Shown one piece after another: positions 35,090-46,691 of a DNA stretch of 64,000 bases. The position numbers were made by a program, and so were the translations under genes. Source of the DNA: Hofstenia miamia (taxonomy: Eukaryota; Xenacoelomorpha; Acoela); assembly GCA_004352715.1 (NCBI GenBank), contig SCFE01000087.1, positions 1,397,487 through 1,461,486 of the forward strand, given 5' to 3'. The number at the start of each line of letters is the position of its first letter. The stretch's first letter is position 1. The notes under the pieces were generated by a model that was given only the letters and a program-made list of their open reading frames with translations, had not been told where the DNA came from and did no database searches.

Positions 35090-35335
35090 AGAGAATTGTC
35101 TAACATTGTTGACAAAAACATACATATGGAAATTTAACAAACTCGTATAGACACGGAGAATGGAGGAAACTTTGTACATGGGACAATCAATTAAATGGAG
35201 AATTGTCTAAACAAAACATTAATTTATAACAATGTTGATGAAAAACATACGTATGGGAATTTAACAAATTCATATGGACACAGAGAATGGAGAAAACTTT
35301 GTACACAGGACAATCAATTAAACGAAGACCCAATA
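35090..35335. repeat. diverged tandem repeat of about 110-125 bp
   Basis: Two adjacent units start AGAATTGTCTAA and contain AACATAC, GGAATTTAAC, GAGAATGGA and ACAATCAATTAAA in the same order. A third, more diverged unit begins near 37965, beyond the minisatellite, so the family spreads across the left half of the Polinton. Confidence 0.65.
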
Positions 35336-35374
35336 AACAATATAACGTTTTATACCCCTCTTATAATGGTATAA

Positions 35375-36170
35375 CACGTTGTAAGACGTCTTAAGATACG
35401 TCTTCTAAATGTCGTATAAAACACCATTTCTAAATGTTGCTGAATGCCATCTAGTGTCCACCAAATGAGGTTCTAACACGTTTTCTAAACGTCTTCTAAA
35501 TGTCTCATTAAACACCATTTCTAAATGTTGCTGAATGCCATCTAGTGTCCACCAAATAATGTTCTGAAACGTCTTCTAAACGTCTTCTAGATGTCTTCTA
35601 AACGTCTTCTAAACGTCTTCTAGACATCTTCTAAACATCTTCTAGACGTCTTCTAAACGTCTTCTAGACGTCTTCTAAATGTCTTCTAAACGTCTTCTAA
35701 ACGTCTTCTAAACATTTTCTAGACGTTTTCTAAGTAATTTTTAAGCTATTTCTAGGCTATTCATAAGAGTTTTGTAAACAATTTCCAAATGTTTGTTACA
35801 ATTTGGTCCGGTTTTTTAATGGTCCACATCAGTGACTCTCTTNAAACACCATTTCTAAATGTTGCTGAATGCCATCTAGTGTCCACCAAATGAGGTTCTA
35901 ACACGTTTTCTAAACGTCTTCTAAATGTCTCATTAAACACCATTTCTAAATGTTGCTGAATGCCATCTAGTGTCCACCAAATAATGTTCTGAAACGTCTT
36001 CTAAACGTCTTCTAGATGTCTTCTAAACGTCTTCTAAACGTCTTCTAGACATCTTCTAAACATCTTCTAGACGTCTTCTAAACGTCTTCTAGACGTCTTC
36101 TAAATGTCTTCTAAACGTCTTCTAAACGTCTTCTAAACATTTTCTAGACGTTTTCTAAGTAATTTTTAAG
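35375..36170. repeat. 11-bp minisatellite, unit ACGTCTTCTAA, in a 425-bp false duplication
   Basis: Runs of ACGTCTTCTAA with variants (ATGTCTTCTAA, ACGTCTTCTAG, ACATTTTCTAG). The block 35419-35842 is repeated identically at 35844-36267 either side of a single N (35843), so probably only one copy is real. The repeat has stops in all frames and is not coding. Confidence 0.85.
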
Positions 36171-36542
36171 CTATTTCTAGGCTATTCATAAGAGTTTTGT
36201 AAACAATTTCCAAATGTTTGTTACAATTTGGTCCGGTTTTTTAATGGTCCACATCAGTGACTCTCTTTGTCAAGCATTTATATTTGTTCATCATCATTAT
36301 GAAATCATTTGACGAATTCAATAGATTCCTATAATAAACTCCCCACATAGAATTGAAAGCAAATGTTAATTGAATAATCAGAATACGCACATTAACATGA
36401 ACTTGCACAAGTCAAAATATAACTGCCACATGTAATATATAAAAATAAATTATATAAATATTGAGTGGGCTGTCAGAGGCAGACATCCTTTAACATAATA
36501 TTTTGCTTATGTGCTAACTGCATAAAGGCAGATTGCTATTGC

Positions 36543-36773
36543 ATATATATATATATATATNNNNNNNNNNNNNNNNNNNNNNNNNNNNNNNNNNNNNNNN
36601 NNNNNNNNNNNNNNNNNNNNNNNNNNNNNNNNNNNNNNNNNNNNNNNNNNNNNNNNNNNNNNNNNNNNNNNNNNNNNNNNNNNNNNNNNNNNNNNNNNNN
36701 NNNNNNNNNNNNNNNNNNNNNNNNNNNNNATATATATATATATATATATATATATACTGTATATATATATTTA
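36543..36773. repeat. (TA)n tract with a 169-N gap (36561-36729)
   Basis: TA dinucleotides on both sides of the gap. Frames crossing it are artefacts. Confidence 0.95.
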
Positions 36774-37639
36774 TATATACACATGTATGTATATTACCTT
36801 AGAAAATAGCGTTAAATATTATATAGTGTACTACACCACTAAGGCTGCAAGAATCAACATTGATATGAAAAACTAATGTCACTTTGTAAACCTTGTTTTT
36901 TTACCCACAATTTTTGGGGCTTTCTTTATAATATTTGGCCTTGTCAATTAAATACCAGCAATAATTACAGCAAACACCTGGTCTGTGTTAATTAGGTTAG
37001 GTAAATTGCTGACATTAGCCTATTATTTTTTATATCACTTGATAAATATCAGCAAAAAGAAACCATGTAAACAGGCACTTTCAATATTGAATATGTCAAA
37101 TTAAACCAAATTGAGGAATAATGTGAACTAAATTCCAGCCATTGCAATTGTCAAATGAAATCAGCACGAGGAATCAGTGTTGAACCAATATAATAGATGC
37201 TTTAGATATTTAATATATGAATATTCAAGTTATTACAAGAATAATTTATGCAAAGCTTTAGCACTAAGTAAATAGTGCTTGTTGACAAGAACAAAGTTTT
37301 TTGACAATAAATGTTTAATGATGCTTTGAAAATTTGTTTCTAAATTTATTTAGAATATAAATGTTCAATTTAAATTTATTATATGCAAAATTATTAGTGC
37401 ATTGTTGAAGTATATAACCCAGTACATTTTTTCAAAGTACCAATTATTTCTTAATTATAAAATTATGAATTTGACTGTTGTAATGAAATGGCAATGATAA
37501 TATGTTTGTCATTGTTTATTTCTTTGACTGTCAGCAATTTTTATGATGCATAATGCAGTTTTGTCTGCTTGTAGCAGAATTTTAAAAATTATAAAAATAA
37601 ATTATCAGTGATGTTTAAATATGAAGCCTACTAAATGCT
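36774..37639. other. Polinton interior between the two minisatellites, no gene seen
   Basis: AT-rich with dense stops; no recognised motif on either strand. Confidence 0.5.
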
Positions 37640-37960
37640 TTATAAAAGTTTCTAAGCAACTTCTAAACATTTCCTTGACATCTTCTAAACGCCTTCTAAA
37701 CATCTTCTAGACGTCTTCTAAATGTCTTCTAGATGTCTTCTAAACGTCTTCTAGATGTCTTCTAAACGTCTTCTAAACGTCTACTAGACATCTTCTAAAC
37801 GTCTTCTAGACGTCTTCTAAACCATTTCTAAACGTCTTAAAGACATCTTCAACATCTGACATAGATGCCATTTCTAAACAACTTCTAGACGTCTTCTAAA
37901 CATCTTCTAAACCATTTTAAGACATGTTATAAGACGTCTTCTAAACATTTTATTCTTTAT
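37640..37960. repeat. second array of the 11-bp minisatellite
   Basis: The same ACGTCTTCTAA unit and variants as at 35.4-36.2 kb, same orientation, more degenerate. It lies just beyond the 3' side of the broken polymerase gene. Confidence 0.85.
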
Positions 37961-38449
37961 TGGGGAATTGTCTAAACAAAACATTAATTTGTAATAATAC
38001 TGATAAAAACATATGCAGAGGGAGCTTTTTAACAAATCCGCATTGAACATTGTGGAAGGAGCAATTATGTAAACAGGATGCATGGATAAACCGTCAACAA
38101 CAACAGAGGTAAAACATTGGAAATATCTAAATGTAAAACTTAATATTATTAAATTTTTTAAAAATAAATTACCATATACAAAGACTTGAAGCAGGCACAA
38201 TGTGGGAGGGAGAATGAATGGGAATTATTACTAGGTATTAGAATCTAAAAATATTAATTAATAACACATACAATATAAATTTCCATGTACCTAGACATAG
38301 GCGTTTTACTCCATCATCAATTAGTGTAGAACTATTGGGTGGGGAATTATTAATTGTTTCAATATCTAAACAAAAGTTTTTCACATTATAAACATGCATA
38401 TGTATAATGCTTGTTATCATAGCATGACAGTGCAATATGATTGGACGTC

Positions 38450-41337
38450 TCTTTTTTCTTTATTAATTTCTCTGCTGACTCCAAATCATGTGCAAACTTT
38501 ATATTTATCCTCTTTTTCAAATTTTCCATAAATTTCCCAAACACTGCATTCAACATTGACTTATAAAATGCTTTTTCAAAATCATTTCACGCAGCCTTTC
38601 TCTTCTCAGTGTTGAGGTCAATATATGGTTTCAAAAATGGTGCCTGTTTAAACTCAAGGGCTTTGTGAAATTTTGTGATTATCAATCTGCATTCAACATA
38701 AAACTTTTATACTTCATAGTGTACAATGTAATTCTCTTTCTTATAAAACACTTGCACTAGTTTGGGTATTGGTGCCAACTTTATTTTTAACCAGTTTTTT
38801 ATTTAGAGTTGGTATAGTGATAAATATGTGTCCTGAACAATCATCTTATGAGGGGCATGGGGAAAGGCAAAGTGTTCATCATGCAAATGTTGTGGGTATT
38901 TGAGATCAACTTCCACCAAATATCCAGTCTTCAAATCTTGTGGTGTGGACAATATTTCATCAATACTTGCTCTAGACCAGGTCGACCCACCTATAGGGAG
39001 GCTTAAACACATGATTTCAGCATATAGGCTGTTCACATCACCAAAGAACCCATAGGTGGTCTCCTTCTTGGGATCATAGCCTTCTACCATAGGGTTGTTG
39101 GCTTTAAAAAATCTATGTGAAAATATAGAGCATGTCCCACTGTGAATCCCATCAATTATAAAATTCAATTCCTCTTGGTTGTGTATAAGATCAAGAGAGA
39201 TTCCTGTGTACTTCAGCATTGCATGCCAACTAAAAATTGATAATGTGAAAAAGTGGGTGGGGTCTAGATTATACATCTCCATGCTCTGTATTCTAAATTT
39301 GTGTATGATATCTAGAAGTAATAATGTGTCTGAGATTAAATAATTATCATGAAAATTTTTAAAATTTTCACACCTGCCCAAGACTCATGTGTTTTGATGT
39401 TTGAAATCCAACTCCTCCTGGGTTAATAGAATTTTTCTGGTTAATCCATCTCTCTAATGCTCTAAATCTGGAAGGCTCAACTTGTTAAATTTTTCAAAGC
39501 TGTTGAATCATGTGTACAGAAACACACCTTTACCATGGGAAAACACTTCCGCCTTCTGTTCCCCTAATCCAGCATTTAAAAAATGATATTTTTCTAAGCC
39601 AATATTTTTTGTGAGGTTTGACATACTTGCAGCTATGAATCAATAGCTATCTAGAAACCAGAGTTCTTCATATATTGGTTTGTAATTTCCATTTTTGTCA
39701 TTATATCTGTCTACAAGCACCATTAACCTTAGCAATTAAAAATCTTCAGAAGTACATGGTTCACATGATACTTTCTCCCCATCTTTTGTTTGTAAAGTTT
39801 TTAGCAAAATATGCATGTCATATTTACTTCCATTATGCATAAAAATCAGGGTAAATTGTGGACTATGATTTAAAATATTACAATTGTTATGTGCCATGCC
39901 TCTAATTTTTCTAGTGAAATGACAATGGTCTATAACTTTTACATCATCATGAGCAAACTCGTTTTTTACAGAATGTTGCTGATGACAACATTATTCTTTC
40001 CTCTTCTGTTATTATCAATTTGTGGTGTTGCTGCTTAACTTTGTATGAATGTTTTGCTAATTCACATAAATGATCAAATGCTTCTTTCATACAATTCTCA
40101 CCAGATATTACTTTGCAAGATAATAACTTGTCCACACTGCTTGTTGCCACACAGACACCAGATGGAATTTGTTCAACATTTTGTGTTGTGTAACTTGTAG
40201 ACAGGTTTGGCTGAACACTGTACATTTCTGGAAATCACTTTAATATCCAGACTACCAATGATAGGGACATAGTTTTGAGTAGGATATGCTTTAAATTTAA
40301 TCTTATCCACAGGATCTGGAAATTTGATTGATGGTTCTGGCACTCTGCTGCATTTATTCTCGTGATTTGATAAATTCTCTCATGTCTTGAAACCAGATAA
40401 ACATTTTGGACAAAAAAATCATGCTCTCTATTTTTAAAAAATCAGAGTCATGTGTTCAAATTTGTGATGGCAAGGTAGTGACTCTTTTCATCTTCTTCAA
40501 TCAACAAAAGATTCATGGCTTGCTGATGATGGCATGGAGACATATACACTGGCACAAGACATTGCTCATTTAGAGAGTATACATTGACGTTTATTGAATG
40601 CCACGTTTCAAAAATACATATGTCATTAATTGACAGTGGGAACATCAATCCAGAATATTTTAACTTAGGAAGAAATTTTTTTATTTGTGTTATTTGATAG
40701 CAATATTGGACTTCAGGGTGGAGACAAGCTGATACACTGTAGACAAAACATAGGTTTGATTGACTGGTTTTCAGGCTTACTAAGAATTTGTTTCTTTTAA
40801 GGTGATCAGGTAATTGAATACAATACCCTCCATGTGATGGTTGGTATTTAGACATGTGAAGCCCAACTTTATTGATGTTTTTTAATATGAACCCACTTCT
40901 GTTCATAGCATAAATTCAAATATAAGTGTAAATTTCGTCAACTAGGTTGTAGACATTTGTTTCACTTAAACCTGATCTAAACACTGACACAGGGCTAGAT
41001 GTTGGGTGGAGAATAGCAACTTTTTCTTCATCATTGTCCACTGGTTCCACCATCTCAATTTCACATGTTAAATACATTTTCTTGCTATAGTGTGTGGAAA
41101 CCTCACTCAAAATCACTTGTTGTATTGCTTTGTGATGGTTTGCAAAAGCCTCATTAATATCAATACAGTTAAGGTTAAAAGATAACTCACAAATGCCCCT
41201 CTACATGCTTTTTCCAATCTATGTATGGTGTATTCATGGTTGTTGTTAAAAGATGGACTTGTTGAAATCTCGTTTGGGTGTTGATTATAAAGATGCTTAT
41301 ATAGCTCAGCCTTGCTTCCAAAATAGGTTTTTTGCAA
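38450..41337 (-). pseudogene. Polinton protein-primed family B DNA polymerase, broken
   Basis: Fragments lie colinear on the minus strand in shifting frames. N-terminal pieces at 41337-40916 and 40906-40448 (152 aa, the domain with LPLSINDI-type spacing, seen as FPLSINDICIFE) precede 40225-39947. The exonuclease region follows at 39960-39810 with VIDHCHFTRKIRG and HNGSKYDMH. The palm frame 39381-38803 (192 aa) has DVNSLY (39039-39022), the first catalytic Asp, and YLVEVDLKYPQHLHDEHFAF. Beyond it come KENYIVHYE and KSMLNAVFGKFMEN, the motif B region, with a stop between. I found no final D-T-D catalytic motif before the repeats at 37.96 kb, so the C-terminus is lost or replaced. The enzyme would copy the element using a protein primer. 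Confidence 0.85.
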
Positions 41338-42421
41338 TATACACAGAAATTAACTACCATACACCTATGTCTTGATTGTAAATGAGACCTTACTTTTGTG
41401 GGGAGGGGTTATTATACTGACACAAACCACAAAAATACTACAACTTTGTTTTTGGTCTAAATAGACTATGTATTAGTAAATGGTAGGGAATTATCAATTT
41501 TTGAAATATATTTTTTTTTTAAAAAACATTGAATAGAATAATTTAGATTTTTAACATAAAATGCAAATCGTTTTTTTTCAAAGATGGAAAAATTTATGTT
41601 TTTGACACATATTGGATTTTAAAAATATATAAACCTCAAAGAGAAAAATATGCATAAACACAGTATAGGAGAAAATAGTATTGTAATAGCATGAAATCAG
41701 TAATAGATATATAAAAAACAAAATAATACACATGCATTATTTAAAATAACTTTTTAAACAAAATTGCATTTAAATAAATAAGCATTAAAATCTTGTGATT
41801 ACCCTCAAAAGTTGGGTATCAGGTAAAAATTGTCAGTGTATTGTAAAAACACATAATCAATAGTATACATAAAAAACAAATAATACACATGCATTATTTA
41901 TAATAACTCTTAAATGAGATTAAACTAAATAGTGCACTCAAAAAGTAAAACACTAAAGAATTACCCAATTGACTAGTGTAATGATTTAAAATAATGAGAG
42001 AGGATAAATTTTAACTTGTGTGTGAGTCATTTATAATTAGATTCATTGGCAAAATCCACTTGTTTCATGTACAAGAAAGATTTTAATTCTAATTACAAAC
42101 ACCTTGTTCACACTTCAGTAATAAAGCAAATTCATTTTTTTTGAAAAATTTTAAAAATTTCCAAGGTTTGATTAGACTCTTCCAGAATATTGTCAAAGTT
42201 AAAAACATTTGTTTAACTCATTTAATAATAATAATACTTTATGAAATATTATAATGAGACAATGCAAAAACCCTTTTTGTTTTTAAAAAAATGAAAAAAT
42301 GCACATTACATATTTTAACTGAGAAATATTATAATGAGTTGCAATGTAAAAAACCTGATTAATAATTTGTTACATTGTATAATAAATATTCTTAGCTATT
42401 ATATTTTACATAGATAATGTC
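41338..42421. other. Polinton interior, AT-rich, no gene seen
   Basis: Long A/T runs and dense stops upstream of the polymerase start; its promoter would be here, but no motif is diagnostic. ACAAATAATACACATGCATTATTTA-like segments near 41718 and 41878 are a local repeat. Confidence 0.5.
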
Positions 42422-42538
42422 TTATATTGCCTCATCAAATGACACATCTAATGGATCTTTAAACATATTTTCTTCTATGATTTGAGAGAACTGTGAATTC
42501 CAGCCTGATAGGAAATCAGAAACATTGTTAAAAGGCAT
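42422..42538 (-). CDS. small acidic ORF, 38 aa, unrecognised
   Basis: Open from ATG at 42538 to TAA at 42422. The peptide begins MPFNNVSDFLSGWNSQFSQ and ends in an acidic stretch (DPLDVSFDEAI). It is upstream of and on the same strand as the polymerase. Short and possibly chance, but its composition is more protein-like than the surrounding A/T runs. Confidence 0.35.
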   Translation of the reverse strand: MPFNNVSDFLSGWNSQFSQIIEENMFKDPLDVSFDEAI

Positions 42539-43097
42539 TTTAAGGGAATGTGTAAATTAAAAACAAACTGAATAATCAAAGAGATGAAAATGAAGTGAAT
42601 TTGGTTTGCTCCAGGATTTATGATGATTGGCTGGAAAGCAAATCAAGATATATAATTACTGAGGTGGATTTCTTACTGAGTTTACACAAAAACCTTTTAA
42701 TGAATTGATAGGTTTCTATGGGAAAAGCTTTTAAAAATGCTTTTAAAGCTCAATTTGTATATTTTGCGGGATAGTTTTAAAATTTCAAGTTTTCAGGTGA
42801 TTGGCAATACTAAAGTGGATACTAATTAATTTTCCCAGTTTTTTGCAAAAGGGTTTACACAAGATTTTTTAAAAATGTAAACTTAACATGGTATGAATTC
42901 ACATATCATTGTTTGACTTTTGTAAACAAACAATTTTTCAAATTTTTGGATATATAATAAACTGAGTATTACTATTATTAAATATTACCATATATAGACA
43001 TTTTTAAAAGAGTGCAATTAGCCTATTACAAATCTTGTGGGTGTATAAAATTTATAGATGATTTAAACAAATATTCACAATTTTTTTTGGGAGAGAG

Positions 43098-43340
43098 ATG
43101 GAACCCTGTTCAGCTTTTGAATTGAGTTTTGACAACACACTACAAAAATTCACTCTATTGGAAGACCAGATGTGCATATTTAAAAATTTGTGTAGGCTGG
43201 TAAATAATGAGGATATTCCACTTACAAACAATAAAATATTGAAAGTTCAATTTCACCCATCAGAGGCTCAATGTACTTGTGACACTTGTTGGGAAACTGA
43301 TGAAGATAATCACATGGATATATTGAGTTTTAAAAATTGA
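43098..43340 (+). CDS. 80-aa ORF in the Polinton, unrecognised
   Basis: Starts MEPCSAFELSFDN and is acidic, with a CTCDTCWETDEDNH segment containing a CxCxxC cluster. A stop at 43338 is followed by more open sequence (RMISPIHLLQC in another frame), so it may be truncated. Not matched to any known Polinton protein. Confidence 0.4.
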   Translation: MEPCSAFELSFDNTLQKFTLLEDQMCIFKNLCRLVNNEDIPLTNNKILKVQFHPSEAQCTCDTCWETDEDNHMDILSFKN

Positions 43341-44739
43341 ATGAGGATGATCTCCCCCATACATTTGCTTCAGTGCAAATATTAAAGGCAAAAACTGATA
43401 AAATATACAAAGATGGTTTCCCAAATTTTTACAATGTTAGAAGATAAAGAGAAATGTGTAATACTTTCTCTCAACCATGGACATTATTTAAAATTGTGTA
43501 TAGTTGATAATCTATAAATAAATAAAATGTGGCTAGTTGAGTATTTTCTTTTCATACATACATACATACATGTATACAGCTAATTAAATAACAAAAGTAC
43601 AAGAAAATACTAACATATAGATATTCATTTGATTTTTTAGAAACATTACCAAGTTTGTATAACCTTAAATACTTTTTGTTCTAAAACCTAGCATGGGTTA
43701 ACAACTAAAAAATAATTACTTCAAGTTAAAGCATTAGCAAAATTCATATAATAACCCAGCTTAAATACTTTTTGTTCTAAAAACTTAATATGTAAATGCT
43801 AAAATTATCACTTGCTTAAATTATAAGACCAATTATTGCGCTTATTACAAGTTTGATTAGCAAACAAGTAAAAAAAATTCATGTTTTGCAAAATATATAT
43901 CAAACACAAATACTGTAAAATTAACTATGTTTAACGTAAAGTCTCTCTTTTATCATGAGTTAAAATACCATTAGAAAATTCTTAAAAAAATGTAAATGCT
44001 AAAATTATCATTTGCTTAAATTACAAAACAAAAATATATCTTTCATGGATATTACATTTTACAATATCAAATATTGTTAGTAAATCATTAAAAAATGTTT
44101 CAATTAGTAAAAAATTATTGTTTGCTTAAAATTACAAACAAAAATACACTTCTGTGTTTATTATAGGTTTCATCATCAACAATAATATCAATTAGTAAAT
44201 TTGTTCATGAAAAACTTATTACAATTTTCAATATCAAAAAATAGTGTTAGTAAATTTGGGAAATATGTACCAAACACTATAATTAACACATGTTTTAATT
44301 ATTACTAAACAAAAAATAATTTATTGAAGAAATATTATTAATTGTGAATAAACATTGTTAACCAGAAAATACTTACTAATAAATTGGTGTAGTGTAAGAT
44401 CCATGTATGAATGACTGTGAAATATTTTTCAAACAAACAATACATAATAATAGTTGAAAATATAAAAATTAATTTTTAAAAATTATTTATCATTATTATC
44501 AAAATGATTTAAATATAGCAAACATTAAAAACATGACATCAAAAATATTATTTTTGACAATGACAAGTAGAATGAATTTGCTTGTATGGTTTTTATTCAA
44601 ATGGCAAAAACTTTATCAAAATTATGTGATTATTTAATTGCCTTGTGTTTTATACTTATTACAAAAATATTTATCATTCTCCCTGTAGTTTTCTATTTGG
44701 ATAGTTGGTTGTTGGTCATGGTATTGTGTGTGAAATCTA
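43341..44739. other. Polinton interior, AT-rich, no gene seen
   Basis: Contains a (CATA)n run at about 43553-43572 and several partial copies of a segment with ATTATCAYTTGCTTAAATTA (near 43804, 44004, 44115), a diverged local repeat. Confidence 0.5.
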
Positions 44740-45108
44740 ATGTTTTTTGAAATTTGTGGGAACACATACAATAGCATCTATTACATTAAAGAACTGTTGA
44801 TTTTAATTGATGAAAAACTCTATATTCAATCAAAGGTGAATTTTGACTGTTTACCAGGACATATACAGAAAGCTTTCAATTGGTATCAACATAACTTCCA
44901 TCATGTCACATTTACAGAAGGAATCCTAACAAATGAACAAGTGATAACTTTTATTGAATCTCTGAATTTGTCCTGTAGAAAAGAAACTGTGTTTTGGGCA
45001 TGCAATAGAATGAACTGTGAGTTTTTAAGTCAGTTAATCTCTCAGCCTGTGGAAAATTTACTTGATCATGGCTATTGGTACCCACAGAACATAGGGGAAA
45101 TTCTATAG
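44740..45108 (+). CDS. 122-aa ORF in the Polinton, unrecognised
   Basis: Uninterrupted frame with ordinary protein composition: an aliphatic segment YIKELLILIDEKLYI, then PGHIQKAFNWYQHNFHHVTF and three Cys in the C-terminal third. No membrane segment, no catalytic motif I know. It is flanked by stop-rich A/T sequence, so an intact frame of this length stands out. Likely element cargo. Confidence 0.5.
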   Translation: MFFEICGNTYNSIYYIKELLILIDEKLYIQSKVNFDCLPGHIQKAFNWYQHNFHHVTFTEGILTNEQVITFIESLNLSCRKETVFWACNRMNCEFLSQLISQPVENLLDHGYWYPQNIGEIL

Positions 45109-45315
45109 ACTGTATAAAAGACTATTTTAAATTTGTATGTCAAATGAACACTCCAAAAAGGTATATTATTATTGCCATTTCCTAATAATCAATGTAAATT
45201 TAAAAAGTTTATTGTAAAACCATTGTAACCAATAATAATTAACGATTTTTTTTACTAGTATTATTTTTATAAAACTGTACATGTAGAAAGAGGTGTAGAA
45301 AACAAAACTATATTT

Positions 45316-45855
45316 TTATTTACTAAATTCTAATACAATATGATTTACATTATTGCCACTGGTTGTGATTTCCATGTCATCTTTGCAAAATAGTTTTTTA
45401 TTTATCAGAGTTTTGTAATTCTCACCCAGTGCATTGACATATCATCTAGGCAGGAAGTAGTAAAAACCATTGTTGAGTCCTTTCTGCAATAACATATCTT
45501 ATCTCATGTTCAGCTGAACAACATCCTTGATTGTTAGCCAGAGTTTTTGTTTGCTAGCTGGGCTCACATTTGAAAAAATACAGGTTGATGGTTGGGAATT
45601 AACATCATTTAAGCATTGTGAAACATTATCATCCTCACTTGTGTTGGAGATGGGGAAGACAATTGCATTATTATTGACTATAGGACATCTTTATTTGTGT
45701 TGAGTATTGCATTTTTCTTTTACAGGCATAGGTGGTGTGGACATCATCTCCTGTGTTATTGGGTTATAACCATGTGATGGCGGTGGGGTTCTGCATAGTT
45801 CATCAAATAGGCTGCCTGATGAGCCAGATGCTAGTGCTTCAACAGACATTGCCAT
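45316..45855 (-). pseudogene. 179-codon Polinton ORF with three in-frame stops
   Basis: From ATG at 45855 to TAA at 45316 the frame is kept throughout but contains TAA after NTQHK, TAA after QLNMR, and TGA after YYFLPR. TAA and TGA can arise from CAA/CGA by single C-to-T changes, so these look like point mutations in a once-open frame. The protein starts MAMSVEALASGSSGSLFDEL, has a Pro/Thr-rich stretch and a C-terminal half with KQKLWLTIKDVV and LNNGFYYFLPR. I do not recognise it. It lies next to the right TIR and runs inward on the minus strand. Confidence 0.6.
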
Positions 45856-46011
45856 AAGTGAGAGACGAAATTGCTTAGAAGAAAAATAATGATTTTATTT
45901 GAGGAAATGAGGTGAATATATAGATTGAACAGCCAATGGAAATACATGGAACTTTATGAAAATATTCATTGGTTGAAAAACCATGATATGATAAATGTGT
46001 TAACAAGGAAT

Positions 46012-46691
46012 ATTAACAAAAATGAAGTGTGGTTTTTTGAAAGTTTGTGAATTAAACTGTAAAAATTGTATGTGTGTAATCATTAGAAATCATGGAAAAT
46101 GGATCAACAAAGTGTAATGTGTGATAATGAGGTATATTAACAAAATGCAATGTAATGTATGCAAACAAGTGTAATGTGTGATATAGGCGTGTATATTAAC
46201 ATGAAATTAAATTAGTCATTATATCAAAACAGTGTANTTAATCCCAATCGCAGGAAAGTTAAAGGAGACAGGTATAGCGTATAAGTTGGAGAAGAATGGT
46301 AGAGTAATGAGTCACCTGTGGTACATGGATGACCTGAAGATGTATGCTAGTTCAAGGAAGNTGTATGCAAACAAGTGTAATGTGTGATATAGGCGTGTAT
46401 ATTAACATGAAATTAAATTAGTCATTATATCAAAACAGTGTAAACTAAATCGGCCCCAACATGTAAATGAATCACTGCAAAAATCAATTAAAAAAGTGTC
46501 ACAAATCACTAAACTAGCTACTTGAAAATCCATTAGTCAATGCACTTAAAAATGTCAAGTATGTGACATCACTGAAAATCCAAGTAGAATGACTCACTAA
46601 TTAACATTTGCAAACACTCCCTTGATATTGATGAATCACCCCTGGTAGAAATATCAGTTTGTGACCTCAAGCCTGCCCTTCCTATACTACT
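46012..46691 (-). repeat. right terminal inverted repeat of the Polinton (with misassembled insert)
   Basis: Inverted match of the left TIR. Between single Ns at 46237 and 46361 sits a 123-bp piece of the neighbouring LINE (identical to about 46949-47071). The TIR segment 46157-46236 is repeated after it at 46362-46441. This is best read as a misplaced contig. Confidence 0.85.

Larger units (their letters stand above)
31957..46691. mobile_element. Polinton/Maverick DNA transposon, decayed, 14.7 kb
   Basis: The ends are inverted repeats beginning AGTAGTATAGGAAGGGCAGG, flanked by a perfect 6-bp duplication (TCAGGC) within a LINE. Inside, the minus strand has a broken protein-primed family B DNA polymerase (38.45-41.34 kb), the signature enzyme of Polintons. 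I could not find a retroviral-type integrase, FtsK/HerA-type ATPase, maturation protease or capsid proteins; much of 33-38 kb is non-coding repeats, and several small unrecognised ORFs lie right of the polymerase. It appears dead. Size is approximate because of an N gap, single-N joins and false duplications. Confidence 0.85.

Noticed and set aside
35375-36170. CRISPR-like array
   Set aside because: 11-bp head-to-tail units with no unique spacers, in an animal genome; it is a minisatellite.
37907-38435. Minus-strand ORFs at 37.9-38.4 kb as separate genes
   Set aside because: No motif; likely random frames in decayed polymerase tail and repeats.
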